Of a stretch of DNA of 64,000 nt, positions 1 through 11,232 are shown piece after piece. The translations under genes were made by a program, and so were the position numbers. The DNA is from Termitomyces sp. T153 (Eukaryota; Basidiomycota; Agaricomycetes; Agaricales; Lyophyllaceae). The stretch is from positions 310,001 through 374,000 of the forward strand of contig JACKQL020000040.1 of NCBI GenBank assembly GCA_018296165.2. The letters are read 5' to 3'. The notes under the pieces are model-generated. The model was not told the origin of the DNA. It was given only the letters and a program-made list of their open reading frames with translations, and searched no databases. The first letter of the stretch is position 1, and the number at the start of each line of letters is the position of its first letter.

Positions 1-62
1 TTAGTCTGGCATCCGCCGGTGAGCTCGGCGAATATGTCGTGGACACGTGAACTCAGCCGCAT
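1..62 (-). CDS. possible 5' end of a gene running off the window edge
   Basis: Reading the minus strand from an ATG at position 62 gives about 20 open codons to the window edge (starting MRLSSRVHD). The stretch is CpG-rich like the real genes here. Too little is visible to assign a family or to confirm the start, and it may be chance. Confidence 0.2.
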   Translation of the reverse strand, partial: MRLSSRVHDIFAELTGGCQT

Positions 63-504
63 CTTATTCTTGTGCTGAGCTTTGGTTAATACCGGTACGC
101 TCCAGTCAAAGCTGTGCATGTGAACATCGGACAGATGCTGTAATCGTTCCGTCTACTCATCGTTGCGTTTGCTCGTTCTATGAAATTCAATGTAAAAATC
201 TCTGTCTCACGGACTCCTCTAATGTGTATGTATATGAAGAACAATTAATGAATTGTGAAATCGATGTTCAGAAATAAGACTCATGCAGAATAAGTTCAAA
301 TCGCTGATCTAACATTGTATCTGAAAAATCAGTGATGGCTCTGAGTTACACAGGAGACTTGATCTTGTTGCATCTCACGCACAGCACGCAGCATCTAAAG
401 CCACGGTCAATTTGTCCTTCCGTGTGATGGGACACAGCTTATCGCTGTGATCTTATACAAGCCTGAGAAGTTTCCCTTTCTTTCTTTTTGACTACCACGT
501 CACA

Positions 505-3500
505 ATGACAACTCACCGAAAGAACAGTGTTATCCTCCCTTTTCAAGAGAACAGCGTCGCGACTGCTGGCGTATGTGATTATCTGATGCTCCTGGATTGT
601 AAGTCAAATGGTGCTCTATTTATTAGATTGGACCAGTGGCAAGAGAAACATTTCTATTGACACCTCAAAGCCCAAGCCATGAGCGGACCATATCAATCTT
701 GGACAACACAATCACGACTATCCAGCTGATCAAAAATGTGGTTCCCTCACAAACAGTTAGTGGAATACTGTCATCGATCACTGGAATCCTTAACATAATC
801 AAGGTATGTTAGGCCATGTGTAATGTGGACACAAACTGATGGGATGATATCCTATCATATCTTGCTCAGACTACAGTTGAGAACCAGGATGATTTCCAGG
901 AACTCGTGGAGCAATGCCAGATGATTGGCCTCGTTGTTTGGCGTGCTACTTCTGCTACACCACAACACCAACTTGACGCGACAATCCATCGTGCACTGAC
1001 CAACCTGACAAGGTGAGAAAACATCCCTTGTAGCTGTTCTATCCTCAGTTTTTGAATGTATCTCAGCTCTGTAGATGACATTCTAGAGGCAGTCAAAGCA
1101 AAGACGGAGAAGAATGTAGTTTCCAAGGCTTTTCATGCTACAATTGAGCGGAACACTATCAACAAATGGAAGAATGAGTTGATTCATTTTCTGACTCTTT
1201 TTAATGTGAGTTATGCCCAGAAATACTGATTCTCATTATAATAAGACATTCTTCAGACAGAAGTGAATATCTCAACAAATCTGAAGGTTGATGAACTCTT
1301 GTCAGTGTTCCAAGAACACCCTAGAATCACTTCCCATTCTCAAATGCATGTACTCATAGTGGTCACAATATTATATTGGCTCATTTGTTTTGTAGGGATG
1401 CTACTGAAGAACCTGATATATTACCCACACGGCCATGAGTTTTTGTTGGAAGGAGTGATCTTGTCCAAAGTGCTACAGATGCTCTGCTGAAATTCCATCA
1501 TGTTGCTCTCATTGGCCCTGGAGGTATTGGCAAGAGTAGTGTTGCCCGTGCTACTTTGAATGATGAAGAAATTGTCTCCAAATTCCAAGCAAGGAGATAT
1601 TTTGTCCGATTTGACAATATCAATGTCACCCAGGTGAATCTTAAAACATTCCTTGACCATATTGCCAGGGCATTGGGCTTTGCAACTCCAGTCAATGCTT
1701 ATAATCTAATAACGAAGACACTTTCAACTGCAGAAACACTTCTTGTTCTTGACAATGCTGAGACCTTTCTGGATGCTACCATGGATGCTGGACACATAGC
1801 AGATGCCATTGATGGCTTTGGTGCTAGGTCTAATGTGACCACCGTCCTTACTACTCGCACAGCTGTATTGCCTCCCAACCTGAAATGGATTAGGTTACGA
1901 GTGCCACCACTTGAAGAGAGTGCTGCATGTGAGGCTTTCCATGCATATTACCCTTCCATTGAAACTTCAATTCTCATCAAACTGCTCTCTGCTGTTGATT
2001 TCCACCCTCTCTCAATCAACTTGCTTGCTCAAGCAGCTGTCCAAAATGAGTGGTCTCCTCAAGACCTCATTACAGCTTGGGATCACCAACGTGCAACTCT
2101 ACTTGAGGCAGGGGATGGTAAAAGTCAAAGTCTTGCTGTGACAATTGAAACATCTCTCAATTCTCCTTCCTTTCTCAAGCTTGGTGAAACAGTCCATCAT
2201 CTCTTGCAAATCATTGCTTTCCTCCCACAGGGAATTAGCAAGACCCATCTTACTGCAATTTTTCCTGGGGTATCAAATATTGAAACCTGTGCAGATGCCT
2301 TGTGTAGGCAGTCTCTTGCCTATCTGAATGGTGACTTCATCACACTTCTGGCTCCTATACGTTTATACATATCAAGTCACTATGATAAAGATACTTCACT
2401 TCTCAGAGGAGTCCAGAGTTATTATGCTGCCCATATTGAGGAATTACAGATTGTCATTGCAGATCATGTGAACATTGAACATGTCCTTATTCACTGGCTC
2501 AGAAACACTGAGGGGGACACTCAAGCCATCCTGAATGTGTTGAGAACTGCAAACTCATTTTCATATATCCTCTGGCACTATGCACCCCTCTCAGTTTCTC
2601 TGTACCCAGCAATATCTGCTTTAGATGTACACAACACACATAATTCCAGGCCATGGAGAAACTTCTTCATGCAGACACAAAAGTCCAAAAATCTTCTCAG
2701 AAGCAAGTCAATCTGTCTATCTAACATTTCATACCTTATGCACTTTGTTGGACAAGTGGAAGAAGTCAAAAAAGCTTATGAAGAAGCACAGATACTTACT
2801 CTTGAGGTTGGGGATTTGGATTTACTTGTATCCCATAACTGGGTACTTGCTAGATATTATTCTTGGCAGGGGAATTTTCTGGCTGCAGAGGAGTTACTGA
2901 AAACAGCTCTGAGGTATTGTTCAAGTTTATCTGGTGTGTTCAGACTGAGGAGGGGGACAAAGACCAGGATAGAACTTGAGATGATGGTAATCAACCTGAT
3001 CAAAGGAAGGCCTGACACACTCCAGTCTCTGCCCACCTTTAAGAAGAAATACAAACAATATAACCTCTATCTGATAAATTTAATTGGAGGATTTCTTGCA
3101 CTCCAAAACAACCACTTAGATGTTGCAAAGAAGTGCTTTGAAGAGATTGAGACAAGTGATAATGAAGATGATCCTCAGAGGTGGAGGAAGTCCATCCTGC
3201 TAGCTGAGTTGGCCAATCAGGAAGGTGAATATGAAAAATCAAAGGCACTACAGGCACAGGTACTTGAGTTCATTGAAAGAATGCCAGATCAGAAAAAATT
3301 GTATATTATGCATTACAAAGCTCAACTTGCTGGATACCTAGCCAAGGAGGGTAACACAGTACATGCCCAGGAATTAATCACTCCACTTGTTGAGTATTCC
3401 ACCAAATATCTGTCTTTGCAAGTCATAGATTACAAATATTTGGCTGGAATGATAGAACTGGCTCATGAAGACTTTGATAAAGCAGCAGATTACTTCACTG

Positions 3501-3760
3501 AAAACATTGAGGATTGCACCTCATTGGGAGAGTTATGCTGCTGTGCATATTCACATAGGGCACTTGGTGAAATTGCTGTGGTCAAAAGGGACTTCACAGC
3601 TGCAAGCAAGCATTTTGAAAGCACCATTGGATTATGCAAGTCAATGGGTCTCCCAACAGAGCGCTTGTATTACTTTGCTACATGCTACACTCCCAGTGAA
3701 AGATTTGATGGGTGGAGGCTGTATAGAGAGGGAAATAACATGTTCAAAACAGTTGATTGA
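505..3760 (+). pseudogene. NLR-like NB-ARC/TPR protein gene with an in-frame TGA
   Basis: Proposed exons are 505-570, 627-803, 870-1012, 1067-1205, 1257-1345 and 1396-3760, giving 993 codons. The N-terminal ~200 residues are helical (runs such as TITTIQLIKNVVPSQ). They resemble the MLKL-like/HeLo-type signalling regions ahead of NB domains in mushroom NLRs; that assignment is inference. The NB-ARC follows, with P-loop GPGGIGKSS near residue 245, Walker B LLVLDNAETF, sensor-like VLTTRTAVLPP and an HPLSINLLA (GLPL-type) motif. The C-terminal half is helical and TPR-like. Fungal NLRs are signal-transducing ATPases used in non-self recognition and regulated death. Two oddities stand out. The intron 1346-1395 keeps frame only with a GC-AG boundary. 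A TGA at 1436-1438 lies in frame inside the conserved RPxVFVGR motif just before the P-loop. It is either a pseudogene, a sequencing error, or an allele starting downstream of the stop. From 2.1 kb on, the gene is nearly CpG-free. Confidence 0.75.
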
Positions 3761-5407
3761 GAGAAGAACTCATCACATCTGGAATGTGAGCATATGACAG
3801 ACTTCTCTAGTGGTAGTCAAGCTCAGTACATCTTTTGTATGGCAAATCTACTTATCATATAAGATCAAAATTGGGTGTTGGCTGTTTGCCAGCCACTCAG
3901 TTGTTATTTCCTTGAAAAGAAAAGAAAGTCAACTCATCTAAAACACATTGTGAGGTGTGCCTGTGAATAGGTATACCCCTCTCCATCTAAGCTTTTCTTA
4001 ATCCACAGAAGCCCTGCTTTGACAGCTGTATCAGACTTTTCAAGTATGATCTATTCACTGACCATCATTAACTCCAGGGTCATTTAGTTCCTAGGCTAAA
4101 CATTGGTCAAACTAGTCAGCATGCCAGCATCTTGTACTATCAATCCCACAAATGCAAAACACTTCTACACTGGCACTGTATGCATCAATTGCCCCCATCA
4201 ATCCATCCTGAACCCTACTTATTGCTAACAACTTCACCCCTCTAGACCTTGAGTGTCATCAGTCCTCATCTAAGTTTCCCAGGCTGAGCCTTATAGTAAG
4301 GCAGTCATGCAATGAAACCTATAGGGCAACCAAGAACAAAGGAGATGAGTCATCCAAATCAGTCTACCTCCTCCACCTCTCCCCTCACCTGTGAGGGTGA
4401 AATCTGGAGGCTGTGGCTCAGTCACACAACTGGCAGAGGGAGATCCAAAGTATATTCAGCACTGTACAGTGTCCACAAGCATAACTACACACTTAGCAGA
4501 GAAAAATTCAAAAAGAACAAGTCTAAGGATCTCCTATCCCAGGTATGACACTTCAGAGGCTGTTGGAGCATAAGAAGTCATGTGATGCTGCCAAGGTATT
4601 ACAACTATAATGAAGAAATCTATAAATTTACTTTTAATGAGAGGGTAACAGGAGGTATGCTGGATGCTCTGTTACAAACTCCCCTTTGAGACTGTCAATT
4701 GTCTCACATAGGTAACTGTCAGCAAGGAAAAAGAAGCAATAAGGGAGTTGGATCGGCATCCCAACCATAAGACAGTACTGAGGCCACTGATGGTCCCTAT
4801 ATTATGTTTGAGAGGTAGGACCACTAGGTCCTAAAAAGTTAGTTGGGCAGAGTTCATACTGGCACATGTGCCCAAGTGCATGTGCCAGAGGCAATGAGCA
4901 GACACTCAGCTTGCCCATATAAATGGTTTGTATACTGAACCACTTGTAGTAGTTCATCTTGCCCATTTATCCATCTGTGATAATGAGGCTTTTTCATTGC
5001 TCACTGTGTCAGCCCAGCCTCTGGAGACAACATTAGTCATATTGGTCAAGCCACTAGTGCCAACTTTGGTGGTGGCAGGAGTAGTGACATTAGTTGCCAT
5101 GGCCATGCCTCAAGGGTCAAGGACAACTGAGTCAGCTGATTCTGAGCTGGCAGTAGTTGGGGCAAACTCTGATGTAGTTGGACTGTGAGTGCAGATGGGC
5201 TGGGGGGAATTTCTGGCTGACAATGGTGAAAGGCTAGCATTAGCTGGAGATGCAGCCATGTGTGGTGAGCCAGTGAGTCATTCACCACCTCTGCTAGTCA
5301 ATCTAAGAGGTGGGTGAAGATGACCAATTCCCCATAGTGCATCCATTTTGTAGCATGCATGGGGAAATGACAACAGCTCTCATGGAGTTGTAGGAGCACT
5401 TTACATC
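3761..5407. other. CpG-poor repeat-derived DNA without an intact gene
   Basis: No convincing gene is present and CpG is almost absent. About 4395-4545 is a diverged copy of 13405-13545 (shared tracts around acacaactggcagag and gggagatccaa), so this is dispersed repeat sequence. Short open frames here are not supported. Confidence 0.7.
4395..4545 (+). repeat. dispersed repeat, copy 1 (second copy at 13405-13545)
   Basis: The order of matching blocks (gtggctcagtcacacaactgg, gagggagatccaa, agaacaagtct) is the same in both copies on the same strand, with point differences mostly at former CpG or indel sites. The parent element is not identified. Confidence 0.6.
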
Positions 5408-6043
5408 TTGATGATTCCTTCCATACTGTTTGCCTCAGCATCCTCACCCAGTCTCCCAAACCCTGATCTTGCCAAGATCAAGGTGATGCTTGCCAGCTCT
5501 GCTACCACTAACTCTGTCACTATCAAGTTAGAGGATGCTCTTGTTGCTCAAGGCCAGAGCTCTGCTAGGTCTCACAACTCATTGGTGAATGGCAAGGGTC
5601 ATCACTGGTGCAATATCAAGTCTGATAATTGTCATTGCTGTGGCAGGAAAGGTCATCATGCCTATGTCTGTATGTATGATATGCCTTGCAGTATCAAGGA
5701 CCATGTTATGAAGAACCTCCACTCTGGCTCATCCTCCCCTCCACCCTCCCACTCTCCACCTCACCATGCTCATATTGCTGATGCCAACCTGGATTCTTTT
5801 CTGGTTCAGGCTGGCTCCACCTATGCTAATCTATTTGGACCTGACCCCAATGATTTTGACCTGACTTTTGATGATGAATGGTATGCAGCACTTCTCTGCT
5901 CAGGAACAAGCACCTTATGTACTTTGATGGATAATTTGGATTTGGTGGGAGTTCTGTTGTTTGGTAGAAGTATTTCTTCTGTCAAGTTGGACAGGGGGAG
6001 TGTTAAAGTAGCCAGGATGTCCACATGTGACACTCTCCTATAG
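5408..6043 (+). pseudogene. retrotransposon Gag-like fragment with CCHC zinc knuckle
   Basis: A 211-codon open stretch encodes a Ser/Pro/His-rich protein with one zinc knuckle, CHCCGRKGHHAYVC (C-x2-C-x4-H-x4-C spacing), near residue 78. That knuckle is typical of Ty1/copia-type Gag, where it binds element RNA. It is followed by a Pro/Ser/His spacer and an acidic stretch. No protease or pol follows in frame, and the flanks are decayed repeat, so this is probably a retroelement remnant that happens to be open. Confidence 0.6.
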
Positions 6044-6398
6044 ATACTAACACATATATACATTATAGTTCAGTTCTGTGACATTTTGTAAATCTTCCAA
6101 ACTATTGCAATACTACTGCTCATGTCATCTCATGTTTAGCACATCATGTGCATCTCTGTGGACTGAAAATGTTTCTGTGTTCCTCTTGCATACTTTCCTG
6201 TGTTCTTCTGGCCCTTTGCCATCCCTACCTCTAACAAAAACTTGGATCCTTCATACTCAATAATCCAGAATTCATTTAATGGTTCATGATCCAGAAGCAA
6301 TCTGATGCTTTGGTACTACAGGTTCTTATTCAACCCAAATTGTGAGCTGGCATGAACATCCTTCTTAATCTGTTTTAATATAATCTAATAAGGATGAA

Positions 6399-7135
6399 AT
6401 GGAACATAAGCAAGCCAAGGCATTTTATGCACAAACTAATAAAAATTGGTTTGAAAAGCAGATTGCTCTACATGAGCACCAAAATGCCAGATCTCATGCT
6501 ATGAAAGATATTATTAAGGAGGAAACTTTACCACCAACCAACTCAGAGGAACATCACTACATTTCAAGAACCAGAAAATTGTCTATCAATCTTCTACAAT
6601 GGTTGCAGAAGCATAAAAATGACCTTGCTATAAGAGTATGTCCAAGTTTCACTAGTTTGTAGCTAAAATACTAAAATCATAAATCAGAACTTCATAGCTA
6701 AACTCATTGATTATTTCTTGACATGTCTACTGCCTCAAGATGTTGAAATCACAGATGAACATTGTGAAAATCTTATCATTCAATCATCCATGAGCACAAG
6801 ACTTTGCATATCAACTACACTACATATGATAATTGACATGATCAAGATACAATCAATCCACATCAACAGTCTGATGTGATGGTTCTTGCAGATAATGATG
6901 ATTGCAGATTTCATCACTACTGGTATTTCCATGTTGTGAAGATTTTCCATGCAATGGTGCATATTTTAGGAAGTGGAGAAAAATTTCAGTGATTAGAATT
7001 CCTTTGGGGTTGTTGTTATGGGCTTAATTATCAAGCTAAATCAGGCCCTGTCAAGAAGCATATGTATCAAATTGGCCCTCCAACCAATCCACCATGCACA
7101 TTGTCTTTTCTCTGGTTGAGTGAATGTCACTGGAG
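6399..7135 (+). pseudogene. decayed fragment of a repeat-borne mushroom protein (NYTTYD family)
   Basis: The conceptual product, broken by stops, reads EHHYISRTRKLSINLLQWL, then LTCLLPQDVEITDE, then INYTTYD, DQDTINP, QSDVMVLA, HHYWYFHVVKIFHAMV and LWGCCYGLNYQAKSG. I recognise this order from a large, multicopy Agaricomycete protein family of unknown function that is usually found in repeats. A second copy lies on the minus strand around 31.0-33.2 kb. At least one in-frame stop is visible after INYTTYDN, so it is non-functional. Confidence 0.6.
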
Positions 7136-8424
7136 CCATGTGAACTGGATCTGGCTATGATAATGCTTTGACCTTGGAGAGTGGGTTACCATCAAACATT
7201 CCCTCTCCCATGATGGTTAGTGGATTCAATGTATCCAAAGTAGTGATCTCAATCAAAAAGGGGCATGGTGGCTCAGCTGGCACCATCATGTCTTTAGGGA
7301 TAGCATAAGAATTCCCAAGTGGGACCATGGGGTTGTTAGTTTGATTCCTGTGTGTAATGTGGCCTTTGGCAGAAAACACCTTAGACACTGCACCTGGCTT
7401 ATTCAACACTGCCAGAAGCTACTGCCCACACCAGTCTGACTAGGGAGGCTTTGTTCTATATACTGCTTTGGAACATAACAATCAGCATGTGATGCAATGA
7501 GGCATGGTGACCACACTCATGACCAATCAGAAGAAGAGAGGTTTCCCTGGTTTGACAGATTTGGGAGAGGGATCTGGACCAAGTGCTGGAAAAGGGAACT
7601 CACCAACCAAGCATGTCATGATATGGGTAGCCATGATGATAGGTGTCAGTATGGATTTGGCTGCCAAAGTACTGTGTGGCCTGTCCTTGCTGTTTATGGA
7701 AATTTGTACTCCAAAAATAGTGTCTGGGTGTGGGGAAGGGTTTGTTGTGAGACTCTTGCTGGGGTTCAGCTAGAGGAAGGCATGAGCTGTGTTGATCAGC
7801 CTTCATGAGCCTACACCAACCAACCACTAATAAGCCTTACCAAGTGTAGCTGGGTTTAGAAATTGGGAGTGCATGATAGCAGAAGATAAGTGAGGATTTA
7901 ATGTGGGAAGTTGTATGAACTCTGATGGGATCAAATTGTAGTAAAGTAGCTACGAGGTGTAACTGGCATACTTGAAAAGGTATCAGGCCAGAGTACCTAT
8001 CGGATGTGTCCATAATTACCACCCCTTACTATACTGTGGGACCTGATTGTTGAAGTGGAAAATAGGTCTTGAAGTAAATAAAATGAAACATCATCATCAT
8101 CATCTCAATCAAAAATAACAATGGAAATTTGAATATAGCGTTCAACATAAGCGTGGGGTGACTCATAATTAACGGGTTTTTCCGGGTCATTTGCAGGATA
8201 ACAAAGACAGAACACATTGATCTAAGTGTCAAGAGGATTCATTCATCAATATTACCAAGACTCAATGGGATGCAGTCCCATTCAAACATTTCATGTAAAA
8301 GAACCCATACGCCAACCAAAATCAGAGATGAGTTGTCTAAATCATTAACACCACACCGAGTGTGGGAGGTATATACTATCTATCTAGTCTCTATTAATAC
8401 CCATATATCCATCTAAATACACCA
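7136..8424. other. repeat-to-gene boundary, no supported gene
   Basis: CpG-poor sequence continues to about 8.1 kb. CpG then returns (for example around 8145-8185) just downstream of the TypA stop codon at 8425-8427. Open frames at 7155-7409 (minus) and 7504-7773 (plus) lack recognisable motifs. Confidence 0.6.
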
Positions 8425-10758
8425 CTACCTCCTCCTCTTCCCCCCCACTTTCCTCAACCTCACCCTCCCGGGCGTAACTTCAACCAACTCATCATCCCCC
8501 ACATACGCCAGCATCTCCTCAAGCGACATCGCCCTAGGCGGCGAAAGTACGATCTTATCATCCGCAATCACACTGCGGATGTTCGTGAGTTGTTTTTTGA
8601 CGCAGGGGTTTAGGTGGAGGTCGAGAGGTTTGGAAGATTCGCCGATTATCATGCCGGGGTAGACTGGGGGGAGAGTCAGCGAACGAGGAAACAAGTAGAG
8701 GGAAAGGAAGGGAGATACGACACGCACCCTGCTCGCCCGGCCCTACGAACATCGTCCCGCGTGCCTGCAGCGGCGCAAGCGCATACCCCGACGTCTCGCC
8801 CGCCGCCATCGATATAAGTGCACCATTCCTTCCCGTATCAATGGCCCCGCGGTAAGGCATGTATGCCTTGAATATGTGATTGATTGTCCTAGAGCCAGCA
8901 TCAGCATTGAGACGCACACTGGCACAAAACACTCACCCCTGCCCATGCACATCATTCCCAAACTCTCCCGCCATATACCCAATCAACCCCCTGGCCGGAA
9001 TATCCATAACAACCTTCACCCACCCCTCCTCATCGGTCTCATAACTAACCATCTCCCCCTTCCTTATCGTCAGCTTCTGCACCACTGCACCCGCATACTC
9101 CTCCCTAACGAGCACCGTGCACTCCTCAATTGGCTCGAGCATCCTCCCCTCCGCATCAGGATCGGGAATCATCACAGCCTTGGGCGGCCCCACTGCAAGC
9201 TCGAACCCCTCCCTCCTCAGCGTCTCGAGCAACACACCAAGATGGAGCACCCCACGCCCGCGCAGCTCAAGTGACTCGGAGGTGGGGCCCGGAAGAATGC
9301 GCAGCGCGACATTGGTTTCTGCTTCTTTGTATATACGCTCGCGGATGAGCTGGGATGTAAGCTTGGTGCCTGAGGTGCCAGCGAGCGGGGAGTCGTTAGC
9401 TTGGACGTGTATCGATATTGTAGGTGGGTCAATGGGTGTTGACTGCGGTAGGTATTTGATCAGCATCATGAATGCACGCCAACGCGCCAATTTACCGGAA
9501 GCGGCTTTGGCCCCTCCTCGCCCCATCCCTCCATCTGCACAAGCGTAACATTAACCCCCGCATTCTTCACACCAGCCACACTAACAATCTCTCCCGCCCC
9601 CGCTGCATCCTTCTCAATCCTCTCTAGCCCTTTCCTCGCAAAAATCTTCTTCACCTTCCCCTCGCCGACCTTCTGCCCCTCCGCATCAAGCGCCCAAAGT
9701 ACATCGCCCACGCGGAGAATACCAGAATGTATACGGCCGACGTAGAGCATGCCAACGTACGGGTCGCTCTCGATTTGGACAGTGAGCATTGAGAAGGGGC
9801 GCGTACGGTCGAGGTGCATGGGGGGCGGGACGTGCGTAAGTATGAGGTCGAAGAGCGGGGCCATGCTTGGTGTTGCGGTTGGGCTGGTGCTGGGGACGAG
9901 ATCGCCAGACGGTGACGGTGTGGGCGGGGTGGGCTGGGCCCAGCCTTGCTTGGCGGAGGCATAGAGAAGCGGGTAGTCGGCCTGTTCGTCGGTGGCGCCG
10001 AGGATGGCAAAGAGATCGAAAAGGTCGCTTTCTACTTGGGCAGGACGCGCAGTTGGACGGTCAGCTTTGTTCAGGACGACGAGTGGCCTGCGTCGTCGTT
10101 GTTGTTGGTCCGTGCGTCGAAGAGAGAACAGAACTTACCTGAGACCGCGGCTTAGAGCTTTGCTTAGAACGAACCTCGTCTGTGTCATTGGGCCTTCAGT
10201 AGCGTCAACAACGAGCGCAACGCCATCAACCATACTTAGAACGCGCTCCACCTCGCCTCCAAAATCCGCATGTCCAGGCGTGTCCACGATATTAATCAAG
10301 TTCCCGTTGTATATAATGCTAGTGCACTTTGACAGAATAGTAATCCCCCGCTCGCGCTCGAGGTCGTTCGAGTCCATGACGCGTGTGATAAACCCATTGT
10401 CGATGGCGCTGTCTGCCGTGATATTGCTCGCTGCAGACGACGTCGGCGTGAACAGCGCCTGTTCCGTCGCAGACAGCTGTTTGATAGTGCCCGACTGGCG
10501 CAACAGCTGATCAACAAGCGTCGTTTTGCCATGGTCCACTTTTTTTTTTCATAGAAATTCATATCAGCAACAAAGTGATACAATGAACCCCGTACCATGC
10601 GCAATAATAGCAATGTTCCGAATCTTCTCCCTAGGCACAAGCGTTTCCTGAACAACGTCTGAACACACCCGCACAGTCGACGAGAATCCCCGAGCCCCAG
10701 CGCGCATGCTCCGCAAACATCCCAGCCATGGCCTTGTCCGCGGAATAAATGCCAGCAT
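8425..10758 (-). CDS. TypA/BipA-family translational GTPase, probably mitochondrial
   Basis: Six exons on the minus strand: 10758-10596, 10538-10139, 10087-9496, 9442-8937, 8888-8728 and 8663-8425. All introns are GT-AG and in frame, giving 686 aa. Five GTPase motifs are visible: [10 protein letters not shown] (G1, split by intron 1), ERERGITI (G2), [14 protein letters not shown] (G3), NKAD (G4) and SAKQGW (G5). These precede an EF-Tu-like beta domain, EF-G domains III/V ([26 protein letters not shown]) and the BipA-type C-terminal domain ([20 protein letters not shown]). BipA-type GTPases bind ribosomes and assist translation or subunit assembly. The chosen start gives an Arg-rich, acid-free leader ([20 protein letters not shown]), consistent with mitochondrial import. 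A ~25-residue Pro/Ser/Thr insert ([20 protein letters not shown]) follows G5. Base composition is GC- and CpG-rich, unlike the flanking repeats. Confidence 0.93.
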
Positions 10759-10874
10759 GGCGCAGGTCTGTTGCAAGGAACGCACTGGAAAGCAGAGAAA
10801 AAATTGGCCCCACGTGGGTTTCGCGTCATCATCACGTGTCAAATATCTCAATAAGTGTTCTCGTAAGGTTTTTC

Positions 10875-11065
10875 CACCGGCTCTTCCCATCCTTCCGTAC
10901 GGCATGCTATATCCAATCTATTGGCTCAGGGGAGGCCGCTCGAGCATTGTTCTGATGGCAAAGTGTTGTTCTCATGTTTCTCCAGTTCTTCCCGCCTTTC
11001 GTACGGCATGGCTATCCAATCTATTGGCTTGAAAGAACGCCGCTAAAACATCGTTCTGCTGACAA
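10875..11065 (-). promoter_or_regulatory. duplicated promoter module with paired CCAAT boxes
   Basis: Two ~103-bp tandem copies begin near ctcttcccatcc (about 10881) and ttcttcccgcct (about 10987). Both contain cgtacggcatg and then the inverted pair CCAAT-CT-ATTGG, at 10913-10924 and 11016-11027. They end with related blocks around 10955-10970 and 11055-11070. They sit 155-270 bp upstream of the TypA start codon and just before the tRNA gene. CCAAT boxes bind the HAP/NF-Y complex; that this module drives TypA is inference from position. Confidence 0.6.
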
Positions 11066-11126
11066 ACGTTACAATATGCCGGTTCTCTTTATGTATCAAG
11101 TGGCTGAAGGTTGACATACGTGCGAT

Positions 11127-11232
11127 GGCAAGATGGCCGAGCGGTTAAGGCGTGTGACTCAAGCGTAGCTTACCTGCAATCGCGGGTTCTCATCATCGTA
11201 TGATGGCGTGGGTTCAAGTCCCACTCTTGTCA
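11127..11232 (+). tRNA. tRNA-Leu (CAA) with intron
   Basis: The acceptor stem GGCAAGA pairs with TCTTGTC (one G-U) and is followed by discriminator A at 11232. The D arm is of the GCCGAGCGGTTAAGGC type. The anticodon stem TGTGA pairs with TCGCG, the anticodon is CAA at 11160-11162, and a ~15-nt intron (about 11164-11178) begins after base 37. A long class II variable arm contains CATCAT/ATGATG, and the T arm is GTGGG-TTCAAGT-CCCAC. All fit a leucine tRNA, which needs the long variable arm. A run of T follows at 11236-11248, usable as a Pol III terminator. Confidence 0.92.

Noticed and set aside
7155..7409. 84-codon minus-strand open frame
   Set aside because: It lies in CpG-poor repeat DNA and has no recognisable domain.
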